Shown piece by piece: positions 49,491 through 58,810 of a stretch of 64,000 nucleotides of DNA. Made by a program: the position numbers and the translations under genes. The notes under the pieces were generated by a model. That model saw only the letters and a program-made list of their open reading frames with translations. It made no database searches and was not told where the DNA came from. Source of the DNA: an archaeon. Lineage in GTDB: Archaea; Thermoproteota; Nitrososphaeria; Nitrososphaerales; Gagatemarchaeaceae. Position 1 is the first letter of the stretch, and every line of letters begins with the position of its first letter. The stretch is from assembly GCA_021827865.1 (NCBI GenBank), contig JAKAUC010000020.1, positions 1 to 64,000 on the forward strand, in the 5' to 3' direction.

Positions 49491-51527
49491 ATGACGGCCG
49501 ATACCGAGGCCGAAGTTTCCGAAGCGCAGATCGCGGTGCACTGGAAGGAGGAGCCGCTCATAGAGCCGCCACGAAGCTTCGTGAAGCAAGCCAACGTGAG
49601 CGACCCCTCGGTCTTCGAGCGTTTCTCCGAAAAGAACTTCCCCCAGTGTTTCGAAGAATACGCTGACCTGCTGAGCTGGGACAGCAGATGGCACACGGTC
49701 CTTGACACAGGCAGACCCCCCTTCTGGAAGTGGTTCGTAGGGGGGAAGCTGAACGCGTCCTACAACGCCGTCGACAGGCATCTCCCCAAACACAGGAACA
49801 AGGCAGCGCTCATCTGGGTTCCCGAGTCGGAGGACGAAGCCGCTCAAGCCGTCACCTACCAGGAGCTCTACAACAGAGTCAACGAGTTCGCCCTGGTGCT
49901 GAAGGAGTTCGCGGGCCTGAACGCAGGGGACAGAGTAACGTTCCACCTCCCCATGGTACCTGAGCTCCCCATCTCGATGCTGGCAGCGGCAAGGCTGGGG
50001 ATAATCCACAACCAGGTGTTCGGAGGATTCAGCGCGAGGGCCTGCGCCGAACGCATGGAGGACTCCAAGAGCACCGTCCTGGTCACAATCGATGGTTACT
50101 ATAGGAACGGCGGGCTGATTGACAAGAAGAAGGAGGCAGACGTCACGGTGGAGGAGGCCGAGAAGCTGGGAATCGAAGTCGAGAAGGTGCTCGTCTGGAG
50201 GAGGCACCCGGGGAAGTACATCTCCCGGTCCCCCATGGTCGAAGGGAGGGACTTCTTCGTGGACGAGGTGGCGAGGCCGTTCAGAGGGAGGACCATAGCT
50301 CCGACCTCCATGGACGCCGAGGCGCCTCTCTTCCTGATGTACACAAGCGGCTCGACAGGGAAGCCCAAAGGGATTCAGCACAGGACAGGCGGCTACTTGG
50401 CCTACGTAGCGGGGACTACGAAGTTCGTGCAGGACTTGCGCCCCGAAGACGTCTACTGGTGCTTCGCCGACATCGGGTGGATCACTGGCCACTCGTACAT
50501 AGTCTACGGTCCGCTTACGAACGCGGCGACTTCGGTGATGTACGAGGGGGTCCCGCTGTACCCGGACCCCGGAAGGCCGTGGAGGATCGCCGAGCGCCTC
50601 GGGGTCAACATATTCCACACGGCCCCCACCACCATCCGCATGCTGAGAAAGGCCGGTCCGGACGAGCCCTCAAAGTACCACTACCGCTTCAAGGCCATGA
50701 CCACCGTGGGGGAGCCCATAGAGCCAGAAGCCTGGAGGTGGTACTACGAAGTCGTGGGGAAGAAGGAGGCGGTGATCACCGACACCTGGTGGCAGACCGA
50801 GACAGGCGGGTTCCTCTGCTCCACGATGCCGGCTCTAGCACCGATGAAGCCGGGCAGCGCAGGTCCAGGCATGCCCGGGATATACCCGGTCATCTATGAC
50901 GAGAACGGTGCGGAGGTCCCTCCTGGTCAGAACAGGGCAGGGAACATCTGCATCAGAAATCCTTGGCCGGGGATCATGCAGACCATCTGGGGAGACCCTG
51001 ACCGTTTCGTGAGCGTATACTACTCGAAGTACAACCGCGACGGGCAGAGCAAGGACTGGCACGACTGGCCCTACTTTGCAGGCGACGGGGCGGTCCAGGC
51101 GGCGGACGGGTATTTCCGGATCGTCGGGAGGGTAGACGACGTCATCAAGGTAGCTGGGCACAGGCTCGGAACCAAGGAGATAGAGAACGCGGTGCTCACG
51201 ACGCCTGAGGTCGCTGAAGCGGCAGCCATAGCCATGGAGGACGAACTCAGGGGGCATGTCCCTGTCGTGTACGTAGCCCTCAAGCCCGGCAGCGCTCTCA
51301 TGAAGGGGCTGGAAGACGTCATCAAAGGAAACGTTGTGAGGGAGCTTGGGCCGATAGCCAGGCCTAGATTCGTGTACGTGGTCCCAGACCTACCAAAGAC
51401 GAGGTCAGGGAAGATAATGAGGAGGGTGCTCGCTTCGATTTCAGACAGGAAGGACTACGGCGACGTCACGACCCTCGCCAACCCGGACGTCGTCGAGACC
51501 ATCCGAAAGCAGGTCCAGGCTACGTAG
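49491..51527 (+). CDS. acs: Acetyl-CoA synthetase (AMP-forming)
   Basis: 678 residues, typical. Adenylating-enzyme motifs: MYTSGSTGKPKGIQHRTGGY, the WITGHSY and TDTWWQTETGG segments of acetyl-CoA synthetases, GRVDDVIKVAGHRLGTKEIE and the acetylatable Lys in TRSGKIMRRVL. Activates acetate (or propionate) for the citric acid cycle and lipid synthesis. ATG 49491 lies about 30 bases below CTCTTAAATG. Single gene, leaderless. With citrate synthase in the window it suggests acetate use. Confidence 0.95.
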   Translation: MTADTEAEVSEAQIAVHWKEEPLIEPPRSFVKQANVSDPSVFERFSEKNFPQCFEEYADLLSWDSRWHTVLDTGRPPFWKWFVGGKLNASYNAVDRHLPKHRNKAALIWVPESEDEAAQAVTYQELYNRVNEFALVLKEFAGLNAGDRVTFHLPMVPELPISMLAAARLGIIHNQVFGGFSARACAERMEDSKSTVLVTIDGYYRNGGLIDKKKEADVTVEEAEKLGIEVEKVLVWRRHPGKYISRSPMVEGRDFFVDEVARPFRGRTIAPTSMDAEAPLFLMYTSGSTGKPKGIQHRTGGYLAYVAGTTKFVQDLRPEDVYWCFADIGWITGHSYIVYGPLTNAATSVMYEGVPLYPDPGRPWRIAERLGVNIFHTAPTTIRMLRKAGPDEPSKYHYRFKAMTTVGEPIEPEAWRWYYEVVGKKEAVITDTWWQTETGGFLCSTMPALAPMKPGSAGPGMPGIYPVIYDENGAEVPPGQNRAGNICIRNPWPGIMQTIWGDPDRFVSVYYSKYNRDGQSKDWHDWPYFAGDGAVQAADGYFRIVGRVDDVIKVAGHRLGTKEIENAVLTTPEVAEAAAIAMEDELRGHVPVVYVALKPGSALMKGLEDVIKGNVVRELGPIARPRFVYVVPDLPKTRSGKIMRRVLASISDRKDYGDVTTLANPDVVETIRKQVQAT

Positions 51528-51637
51528 GAGCGGCAGGCGCGGAGGTCGCGCAGACGAGTTCAAGCTGATGGCGACGAGCTGCCTCACAGCCGTGGAAGAG
51601 CTGTAAGGTATGTCGACCCCCTCGGCGAGGGCCGGCG

Positions 51638-52243
51638 CTAGTCTGTAGCCATCAGGTGGCCGGAGAAGGCCAGGCTCCAGATGAGGACTGGGTAGACGAT
51701 AAGTCGTTCGAGCCCTCCGGGGCCTATCCCGATGGCGGTCCCCTCGGCTCCGGTGCCCGGGATGTAGAGGACGAGGAATGCCAGAGTGAGCAGGCCCAAG
51801 ATCACCCCGAAATAAGAAAGCGGAGCCTTTTGCAGCTTGTAAGAAAGGATCGCGGTCAGGCCTATGCCGACGAATGTGATCAGCGAAAAGATCCCATGGA
51901 GGCCGTATGGCGCAGTCTCGTTAAAGACCCCCACCCCGAGCGCCCCGATGCCTGCCAGGATGACGACCCCAGAGAGCGGTTTCCACTTGAAATGACGTTG
52001 GATCAATATTCCGGTGAGGATCACTGCGATGCCCATGAGTGCGATAGACGTGTCAAAGATGAGCCAGGAGCTCTGGGACGGGCAGCCCCCACCGTTCACG
52101 CAGGGCGGCCCAAGGTCGCTGATGTAGTTCTGGGAGACGCTGTAACCCGGGTAGACGAATTCGGCTACCATCTCGAAGAGGGCGAACTGCGCAACGCCGA
52201 AGAAGAGTAGCGCGCCGGCCTTCCTGGCATCGCTCCAGCCCAA
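51638..52243 (-). CDS. DUF998 membrane protein
   Basis: 201 residues from TTG, six hydrophobic helices. The pattern YSVSQNYISDLG near the N-terminus and a following short loop with two Cys (PPCVNGGGCPS) are typical of DUF998 proteins. TTG 52243 is about 28 bases below CTTTTTAGC. Function unknown. Confidence 0.82.
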   Translation of the reverse strand: MGWSDARKAGALLFFGVAQFALFEMVAEFVYPGYSVSQNYISDLGPPCVNGGGCPSQSSWLIFDTSIALMGIAVILTGILIQRHFKWKPLSGVVILAGIGALGVGVFNETAPYGLHGIFSLITFVGIGLTAILSYKLQKAPLSYFGVILGLLTLAFLVLYIPGTGAEGTAIGIGPGGLERLIVYPVLIWSLAFSGHLMATD

Positions 52244-52340
52244 CGGCAGCGCACGCTTCAGGTTACGCTAAAAAGGTGCGTGCTCAGCCGGGAAGGAGCG
52301 TGAAGTCCTCGGACGGAGCCGTCACAGGTGGGGAGACCCC

Positions 52341-53333
52341 GTGCTGAAGATACTCGTCCTCTCACCGATGCCGGAAGGGCTCATCAGGCTGTTTTTCGCC
52401 GAGAGCCTCGAGAAGCATAAGATTGACGCAGAGTTCGCCACAGTGAGCGACCCCGGCTCTCCGACACTGATGGAAGAGCTCTCGAAGGCGGACGTAGTGA
52501 TCGGAGACTACACGTTCAGGATCCCGATAACCGAGAGGGAGGTAGCCTCGATGAGCAAAGTCAGGCTGATCGCACAGCCCAGCACCGGCTACGACCACAT
52601 CGACCTAGCGGCCTGCAGGAGAAAGGGGATCCCGGTGACTAACATCGGGGGCGCCAACGCCATCTCGGTGGCAGAACACACCCTAGCAGCCGCGCTGGTC
52701 CTCCTCAAGCGGATAGGCTACGCCTACCGCAGAATAACCGAAGGAGCCTGGGTCCAGGAAGAGCTCCTGAACGTCTCCGCGGAAGTGCACGGGAAGACCT
52801 GGGGGATCGTCGGGATGGGACGGATTGGGAAGGAGGTTGCGTGGAGGGCGAGGTCCTTGGGCGCAAGCGTCGTCTACAATGACCTGGTGAAGCTCGGAGA
52901 CGACGATGAAAAGAAGCTGGGTGCGTCGTTCCTCCCGCTTCCCCGCCTTCTTTCCGAGAGCGACGTCGTGAGCGTACACGTCCCCCTGACGGAGAGCACA
53001 AGGGGGATGTTCGGGGAGAGGGAGTTCAGGCTGATGAAATCCTATGCCGTCTACATCAACGTCTCCAGAGGTGAGCTCAACGACGAGGCCGCTTTGGCCA
53101 GGGCGGTCACGCAGGGCTGGATCGGAGGGGCGGGGTTGGACGTGTTCGCAAAAGAGCCCGTCTCCCCTGACAACCCCCTCCTCTTGGCGGCAAAGGACGG
53201 GGCGAACGTGATTCTTACTCCGCATATGGCGGGCGCGACGAATGATGCTAGGCTCAGGATAATCCAGGCGACGGTGGAGAACGTGGTAAGGGTAGCCCTC
53301 GGCCAACCGCCTCTGAACGTTGTGAACCAATGA
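52341..53333 (+). CDS. D-2-hydroxyacid dehydrogenase family protein
   Basis: 330 residues from GTG. NAD-binding GIVGMGRIGKEVAWRARSLG and the catalytic trio: Arg in NVSRGELND, Glu in FAKEPV and His in TPHMAGAT. Interconverts a 2-oxo acid and a D-2-hydroxy acid (glyoxylate, hydroxypyruvate or similar). The 3' end overlaps the following TPP-enzyme gene in ATGA, so the two act together. No clear TATA just upstream; the nearest box is about 70 bases away. Confidence 0.9.
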   Translation: MLKILVLSPMPEGLIRLFFAESLEKHKIDAEFATVSDPGSPTLMEELSKADVVIGDYTFRIPITEREVASMSKVRLIAQPSTGYDHIDLAACRRKGIPVTNIGGANAISVAEHTLAAALVLLKRIGYAYRRITEGAWVQEELLNVSAEVHGKTWGIVGMGRIGKEVAWRARSLGASVVYNDLVKLGDDDEKKLGASFLPLPRLLSESDVVSVHVPLTESTRGMFGEREFRLMKSYAVYINVSRGELNDEAALARAVTQGWIGGAGLDVFAKEPVSPDNPLLLAAKDGANVILTPHMAGATNDARLRIIQATVENVVRVALGQPPLNVVNQ

Positions 53334-54973
53334 AAGTCTCCGAACTCCTCGTCGCCTCACTCGAAGGATATGGCGTCAGGAGGGCCTACGGGCTCGTCGG
53401 CACCTCGGTCCTCGATCTGATGGACGCGCTCTCCGGGAGCGGAATCAGGTACGTCTCCACCAGACACGAGCAGGTCGCGGTCAGCATGGCCGATGCAGAA
53501 GGGAGGGTCACGGGAAGGCCGGGAGTCGCGCTGGTGCACGGTGGGCCGGGTTTCCTGAACTCTCTCGTCGGCCTGGCGAACGCGTGGAAGGACGGTTCCC
53601 CCATGCTTCTCGTGGCGGGGGCCGTGAAGCGGAGGATGTCAGGGATGGACTCCTGGCTGGAGATACCACAGACTGACATGGCAAGGAGCTTGGTCAAGGG
53701 ATCATGGCGGATCGAGAAAGGGATGGGAGCTGGGAAGGCGATTGCTGACGCATTCTCACTGGCTGCCTCGGCCCCGGCAGGGCCGGTCTACCTCGAAGTC
53801 CCAGACGACGTCTGGTCTCAGGAGGCAGGAAGGCAGGTAGTCCAGGCCTCCGCAGTTGAAGAGAAGCAGGCCAGGGAAGAAGAGGTGAAGCTCGCCGCCG
53901 GAGCCCTGGCCAAGGCCGAGAGACCCCTCTTGGTGGTCGGGGGAGGAATCAACTCCCCACGGGGGTCGGAGGCCCTCGCAGACTTGTTGTCGAAGACGAA
54001 GATACCCTCTGTGTCGACCGGGAATGGCAGGGGGGCGGTGCCTGAGGATAGCCCGATGTCGCTTGGGAGGATCGGGTTCGGCGGGGTCAGGGTCGCCGAC
54101 GCCGCCCTCGCCCAGGCCGACATGGTCCTTTGCCTCGGGTGCGGCCTTTCTGACGTCTCGACGTTCGGCTTCAACACCGCCCCCAGGGGCGAAGTCTACG
54201 CGGTGAACATGGACCCTCTCTGGGACAAGAAGCCAATCCCCTACGCCATGCATTCTGATGCGGACGCCTCGGAATTCGCGAAGAGGCTCGCGGCCGTGGT
54301 CGAAGCGAGTGCGAAAGACGGCTGGAGGAGCAGGATCGAGGGCGAGAGGGAAGGGTGGCGTGTGATTCTAAGCGAAGCGGAGAGGCGCCACAAGCCAGGA
54401 TACGCGAACCCTGCCGGCTTCCTTTCAGCCCTCGACCGGGCCCTTCCCAGGGATGCGATCCTCGCAGCCGGACAGGGGCTCCACCAAGTGTACGCGTACG
54501 CGTGCCTCAAGGTCAGGTCTAGCCGCAGCTTCCTAGCGGCCACCAACATGGGCTCGATGGGGTTCGTCTTCCCGGCCGTCCTCGGGGCCAAGATGGCGCT
54601 CCCGGAGAGGGAGGTCGTGGGAGTCATGGGGGACGGGGAGTTCATGATGACTCTACATGACATGGAGACGGCGGTAAGGGAAAGGATAGGAGCGAAGGTG
54701 GTCGTGGTGAACGACAACTCGTACAGGGTGCTCCTGATGAGGCAGAAGATCCAGAAGATGGGGAGAGTGTACGGGACCACCCATGCCAACCCAGACTTCG
54801 CGAAAGTCGCCGATGCCTTCGGCGCCAAAGGAATGGTGGTCGACTCCGACGACAGGACCAGAGACGCGGTAGATTTCATCATGGAGAAATCGGACGTTCC
54901 CCTAGTCCTAGAGCTCAGGGTTGACCCGGAGGACCTCCCTCCGGTCAACATCCAGGGCTCGCTCATGTTCTGA
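53330..54973 (+). CDS. Thiamine-diphosphate-dependent enzyme (acetolactate synthase/decarboxylase type)
   Basis: 547 residues. The catalytic Glu lies in STRHEQVAVSMADAEGRVTG, the middle domain binds cofactor (LLVVGGGINSPRG), and the TPP-binding VMGDGEFMMTLHDM...NDNSY motif is complete. Family members include acetolactate synthase, oxalyl-CoA, benzoylformate and phenylpyruvate decarboxylases. Coupled by ATGA overlap to the hydroxyacid dehydrogenase, so a route through a 2-oxo acid is likely; no small regulatory subunit gene is near, which argues against branched-chain synthesis. Confidence 0.88.
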   Translation: MKVSELLVASLEGYGVRRAYGLVGTSVLDLMDALSGSGIRYVSTRHEQVAVSMADAEGRVTGRPGVALVHGGPGFLNSLVGLANAWKDGSPMLLVAGAVKRRMSGMDSWLEIPQTDMARSLVKGSWRIEKGMGAGKAIADAFSLAASAPAGPVYLEVPDDVWSQEAGRQVVQASAVEEKQAREEEVKLAAGALAKAERPLLVVGGGINSPRGSEALADLLSKTKIPSVSTGNGRGAVPEDSPMSLGRIGFGGVRVADAALAQADMVLCLGCGLSDVSTFGFNTAPRGEVYAVNMDPLWDKKPIPYAMHSDADASEFAKRLAAVVEASAKDGWRSRIEGEREGWRVILSEAERRHKPGYANPAGFLSALDRALPRDAILAAGQGLHQVYAYACLKVRSSRSFLAATNMGSMGFVFPAVLGAKMALPEREVVGVMGDGEFMMTLHDMETAVRERIGAKVVVVNDNSYRVLLMRQKIQKMGRVYGTTHANPDFAKVADAFGAKGMVVDSDDRTRDAVDFIMEKSDVPLVLELRVDPEDLPPVNIQGSLMF

Positions 54974-55011
54974 GGGCCTGCTTTAAACGCCGCTCATGCG
55001 GGCGCCGGGCC

Positions 55012-56202
55012 ATGGACTTCGCGGCAGAAGCAAAACGCATCGAACCGGAGATAATCGCGAACAGGAGGAAGCTCCACCAGCATCCGGAGCTCGCCTACCA
55101 CGAGGAATGGACTTCGGAGTATGTGGCGCGGACCCTCGAGGCCATGGGAATGGAGGTCAAGAGGATGACCGGGGGGACGGGGGTGCTGGGCACCTTGAAG
55201 GGAGCCAAGAAGGGGAAGGTGGTCGCACTAAGGGCGGACATGGATGCGCTCCCCGTCACGGAGGCGGCCGACGTGGAGTTCAAGTCGAAGATAGACGGGG
55301 TGATGCACGCGTGCGGGCATGACGCCCATATGGCGATGCTCCTGGGGGCGGCGAAGCTCCTGTCAGGTCAAAAAAGAGAGCTGTGTGGGACCGTGAAGTT
55401 TCTCTTCCAGCCTGCGGAGGAGCACGGAGGGAGGGGCGGGGCGCTGCCGATGATCGAAGCCGGAGTGATGAAGGACCCCAAGGTGGACTACGTCTTTGGG
55501 CTACACATCGACTGTGCCAGGAGGTCGGCGGTGTTCGGGGTGGGGGAGGGCCCGATAATGGCCGCGCCGGACTCGTTCGTGGTGAAGATTGCGGGCAAGG
55601 GAGGGCACGGATCAGCCCCACACGAGACGGTAGACCCGATCTACCTGGCGGCCCACGTGATCCTCGCGCTGCAGGGAGTGTCGTCGAGGATGATCAACCC
55701 GGTCAGGCCGTTCGTGATCACGGTCGGGTCCATCCATTCTGGGACGAAGGAGAACATAATACCAGACACGGCCGAGTTGCATGGAACCATCAGGACGCTT
55801 GACGAGCAGACGAGGAGCCTTGCGAAGCGGAAGGTGGCAAGCGTGGCGAAGGAAGTCTGCAGGGCGTTCGGAGGGTCCGCAGAAGTGACCTTCGAAAGGG
55901 ATGCCTATCCCGTGACTGTCAACGACCCGAGGACGACCGCCAAGGCGAGGGCCGTCCTCGCCAAGGTCCGCGGGGCCAGGGTGAAGAAGGCAGAGCCGAT
56001 ACTCGGCGGGGAGGACTTCTCCAGGTTCCTGCAGAAAGCGCCGGGGACCTTCTACTTTTTGGGGAGCTTCAACCCCACGAAGGGTTGCGTCTATCCGAAC
56101 CACAGCTCAAAGTTCAAGGTGGACGAAGATGTGCTCAAGATCGGAGCGGCTTCGCTGGCTTCTCTGGCGTTTGAATTCGGAAGGCCAGGCGGCAGAGCCT
56201 AG
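55012..56202 (+). CDS. M20-family amidohydrolase
   Basis: 396 residues. RRKLHQHPELAYHEE at the start, ALRADMDALPV, MHACGHDAHMA and QPAEEHGGRGGA give the metal-binding Asp/His/Glu of the M20D group (hippurate or indole-acetyl-amino acid hydrolases); GGEDFSRFLQ near the end holds the last ligand region. Releases an amino acid or acyl group from an N-acyl compound. ATG 55012 lies 28 bases below GCTTTAAAC. It is followed after 9 bases by the metallo-beta-lactamase-fold gene. Confidence 0.92.
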   Translation: MDFAAEAKRIEPEIIANRRKLHQHPELAYHEEWTSEYVARTLEAMGMEVKRMTGGTGVLGTLKGAKKGKVVALRADMDALPVTEAADVEFKSKIDGVMHACGHDAHMAMLLGAAKLLSGQKRELCGTVKFLFQPAEEHGGRGGALPMIEAGVMKDPKVDYVFGLHIDCARRSAVFGVGEGPIMAAPDSFVVKIAGKGGHGSAPHETVDPIYLAAHVILALQGVSSRMINPVRPFVITVGSIHSGTKENIIPDTAELHGTIRTLDEQTRSLAKRKVASVAKEVCRAFGGSAEVTFERDAYPVTVNDPRTTAKARAVLAKVRGARVKKAEPILGGEDFSRFLQKAPGTFYFLGSFNPTKGCVYPNHSSKFKVDEDVLKIGAASLASLAFEFGRPGGRA

Positions 56203-56211
56203 GGGAGAGAA

Positions 56212-57114
56212 TTGTTCGCCACCAGGGTCTCAGAGCGAGTCTACCTCCTGGACACATATGCGCTCGGAGTGCCCGGGACGGTCGGCGCCTACCTCGTGAA
56301 GGGACCAAGGCCAGCGCTGGTGGACTGCGGATACGCCTCTTCCTATGAAAGCGTGCTGCGCGGGCTGGCGGAGACGGGGGTCATGCCTTCAGACGTGAGA
56401 TACGTGATCCCGACCCACGTCCATCTCGATCACGCCGGGGCCGCAGGGAAGCTGCTCGGGGAGATGCCCAATGCGGAGGTGCTCGCGCAGGAGAAGGCGG
56501 TTCCCCATCTCGTCGACCCGACCCGCCTGGTGGAAAGCTCCACCAGAGTCTTCGGCAAAGAGATGATGGAACTGTATGGCGTTCCCAAACCCATACCGGC
56601 CTCCAGGATCATGGCCGTCGGAGAAGAGGCGTCCCTGGACCTGGGAGACGGGCTCACAGCGACCATGATGCACGCCCCAGGACATGCTCCCCATCAGATT
56701 TCAGTGAGCCTCGACGGGACCAGGGCCCTCCTTACTGCAGACTCGGTGGGGATCGTCTATCCCGGACTGAAGGCATTGATCCCCACCACGCCCCCTCCGA
56801 GCTTCCACCCCTCGGAACTGGTAGCCACTATCGCTAAACTGAAGCAGACGTCCCCCGTCGAGCTCCTCGTCCCCCACTTCGGGACGCGGAGAGACGTCGA
56901 CTGGGTGTTCGACAGGACCGCAGAGCTGGTGGAAAGCTGGGTAGGCAGGGTAAAGGAGATGTGGAAGCAGAAGATGACGCTGGACGAGGCCGCCGAGGAG
57001 ATGGAGCGCACTGTGATGGCGGACGCGGGTGTGGAGGGGCTCCCCATCTACGCGAGGATATCCGTCAGGACCTCCACCATGGGCATAATGCACTATTTGG
57101 AAAAGAACGCTTGA
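56212..57114 (+). CDS. Metallo-beta-lactamase-fold hydrolase
   Basis: 300 residues from TTG. Metal motif THVHLDHAG, then HAPGHAPH, ADSV and a late VPHFGT complete the two-metal site. The C-terminal 60 residues are helical. Nine bases after the M20 gene, with a GGGGAGAG purine run just before the TTG acting as a ribosome-binding site, unlike the leaderless genes around it; so it is translated from an operon message. Thioester, lactone or peptide substrates are possible. Confidence 0.9.
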   Translation: MFATRVSERVYLLDTYALGVPGTVGAYLVKGPRPALVDCGYASSYESVLRGLAETGVMPSDVRYVIPTHVHLDHAGAAGKLLGEMPNAEVLAQEKAVPHLVDPTRLVESSTRVFGKEMMELYGVPKPIPASRIMAVGEEASLDLGDGLTATMMHAPGHAPHQISVSLDGTRALLTADSVGIVYPGLKALIPTTPPPSFHPSELVATIAKLKQTSPVELLVPHFGTRRDVDWVFDRTAELVESWVGRVKEMWKQKMTLDEAAEEMERTVMADAGVEGLPIYARISVRTSTMGIMHYLEKNA

Positions 57115-57139
57115 ATATCTCGGCGGGTCACTGCCCGCC

Positions 57140-58012
57140 ATGCCCCTAGTCTACGCCTGTATAGCACCCCACGGGACCGAAGTCGTCCCCGCCCTGGCGG
57201 GGAAGAAGTCCATGCGCTTCAGCCAGACGAGAGCGGGGATGCAGAAGCTGGCGGAGGAGATCAAGGAGGCGCGCCCTGACACGGTGGTGGTGGCCACCCC
57301 CCACAATCTCAGGCTCCACAGGCATATCGGCGTAGTGACTGCAGAGAACTCGTCAGGCGTCCTGCGGGAGGCGGGCGGAGAGATCAGGCTCAGAGCCAGG
57401 TGCGACGTGGAGTTCGCGAAAAGGCTGGTCTTGGCGGCCGAAGGGCGGAGACTCCCGGTCGTGGGCGCCACCTATGGGGTGAACGAGGGGCCACTCTCGG
57501 ACATGGCCATGGATTGGGGGACCCTGGTCCCGCTCTGGTTCCTCGTCAGGGGGACCCGCCTCGGGAGCAGAATAGTGATCGTCACGCCGTCAAGGGGGAT
57601 ACCTCTCTCCCAGAACTTCGAGTTCGGGAAGGTCATAGCACAGGTCGCAGAAGGACAGACGAAGCGCGTTGCCCTCGTCGCCAGCTCGGACCAGGCCCAC
57701 GCCCACAAGAAGGGAGGGCCTTACGGCTACAGCCCTGCTGCAGCGGAGTATGACAACTTGGTGGTAGACGCGGTGAAGGAGAACAAGCTCGAGTCCGTCT
57801 TAGAGGTCAGGGCCAGCCTCGTCGACAAGGCCAAGCCCGACAGCCTGTGGCAGATGGCCATGCTCGCGGGGGCGCTTTCCGTGGTCCCCATGTGGGGGAG
57901 ACTTCACTCATACCAGGTCGCAACCTACTTCGGGATGGTCTGCGCCAGCTACTTCAGGAGGTCGAAGACCTCGCCGAGCGCGGCAATCTTGGGGCAGTCG
58001 GTCGCCCCATAG
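57140..58012 (+). CDS. Class III extradiol dioxygenase-like protein (LigB/DODA type)
   Basis: 290 residues. LVYACIAPHGTEVV, VVATPHNLRLHRH, GPLSDMAMDWGTLVPLWFL (part) and SSDQAHAHKKGG match the class III extradiol (LigB) fold, with His residues for Fe(II). Usually cleaves catechol-type rings. A GAATATCTC box near 57117 may give it its own promoter. The last 64 bases overlap the convergent HAD gene. Substrate unknown; the neighbouring hydrolases suggest an aromatic or N-acyl compound. Confidence 0.82.
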   Translation: MPLVYACIAPHGTEVVPALAGKKSMRFSQTRAGMQKLAEEIKEARPDTVVVATPHNLRLHRHIGVVTAENSSGVLREAGGEIRLRARCDVEFAKRLVLAAEGRRLPVVGATYGVNEGPLSDMAMDWGTLVPLWFLVRGTRLGSRIVIVTPSRGIPLSQNFEFGKVIAQVAEGQTKRVALVASSDQAHAHKKGGPYGYSPAAAEYDNLVVDAVKENKLESVLEVRASLVDKAKPDSLWQMAMLAGALSVVPMWGRLHSYQVATYFGMVCASYFRRSKTSPSAAILGQSVAP

Positions 58013-58650
58013 TTCCCTTCCCTGTCTATCAGCAACCCCTCGAGTCCGGCGTTCCTGGCTCCCGCCACGTCGGCCTCATAGAGATCTCCGACGTGGAGCG
58101 CCTCCGAAGGCCTGGCCGCAACCTTTCGCAATGCGATCCTGAATATCTCCGGATTCGGCTTCGACACCCCCACCACCCCGGAGACGACTATCACCGAGAT
58201 GTAACGCGAGAGCCCCAGCGACTCGATGGTCTTCAAAGTGCCTGACGGGGCGTTGGAGACAAGTGCCAGCTTGTATCCTTCCTCCTTCAGCCGGCGCAGC
58301 GTAGGCTCTGCGTCGGGATACAGCTCGAGAGGCACAGAACGCTGAGTCTCGTCCCACATGCTCCCCATCAGCGATGCGGCGTGGGCACTCTCTTCCTCCG
58401 GGCGCCCGGGAAAGAGGTGGTCGAAGACCATGGAGTCCAGGACGCGATACGACTCTTCCACCTGGCCACGAGTGGAGTCCCTGCTGCCATAAGCGGAGAG
58501 CCACCCAGGCTCGACCCTGAAGTAGGCTGCACGGACCTGTTCTGGGGTCGCTGGGTAGCCGCAGCCTGAGAGGATGGAGCTGATTATCACGTCCCTCCTC
58601 ATCACCATGAGGGTCCCGCCGAGGTCGAAGAAGACAGCCGTCTTTGGCAA
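57949..58650 (-). CDS. HAD-superfamily hydrolase
   Basis: 233 residues from TTG. Motif I AVFFDLGGTLMV (catalytic Asp pair changed to DLGGT, as in many members), motif II LALVSNAPSG, motif III Lys in GVSKPNPEIF and motif IV HVGDLYEADVAGARNAG. Likely a small-molecule phosphatase of the phosphoglycolate-phosphatase type. TTG 58650 is about 27 bases below GCATATCTAG. It ends inside the convergent dioxygenase gene. Confidence 0.9.
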   Translation of the reverse strand: MPKTAVFFDLGGTLMVMRRDVIISSILSGCGYPATPEQVRAAYFRVEPGWLSAYGSRDSTRGQVEESYRVLDSMVFDHLFPGRPEEESAHAASLMGSMWDETQRSVPLELYPDAEPTLRRLKEEGYKLALVSNAPSGTLKTIESLGLSRYISVIVVSGVVGVSKPNPEIFRIALRKVAARPSEALHVGDLYEADVAGARNAGLEGLLIDREGNYGATDCPKIAALGEVFDLLK

Positions 58651-58810
58651 GGCGCTCTCCTGCTCCCGCGGCTAGATATGCAGAGCGGAAGAACTCGACC
58701 TCGGAACACGGGGTCGGAGCGCACCGGACGAGACAGTCACAGGGACTACAGGATTGGACCCGGACCTAGGAGCCGGTTCCTCCTTTCGGTTCGGTCTGGG
58801 CGTCATACCC

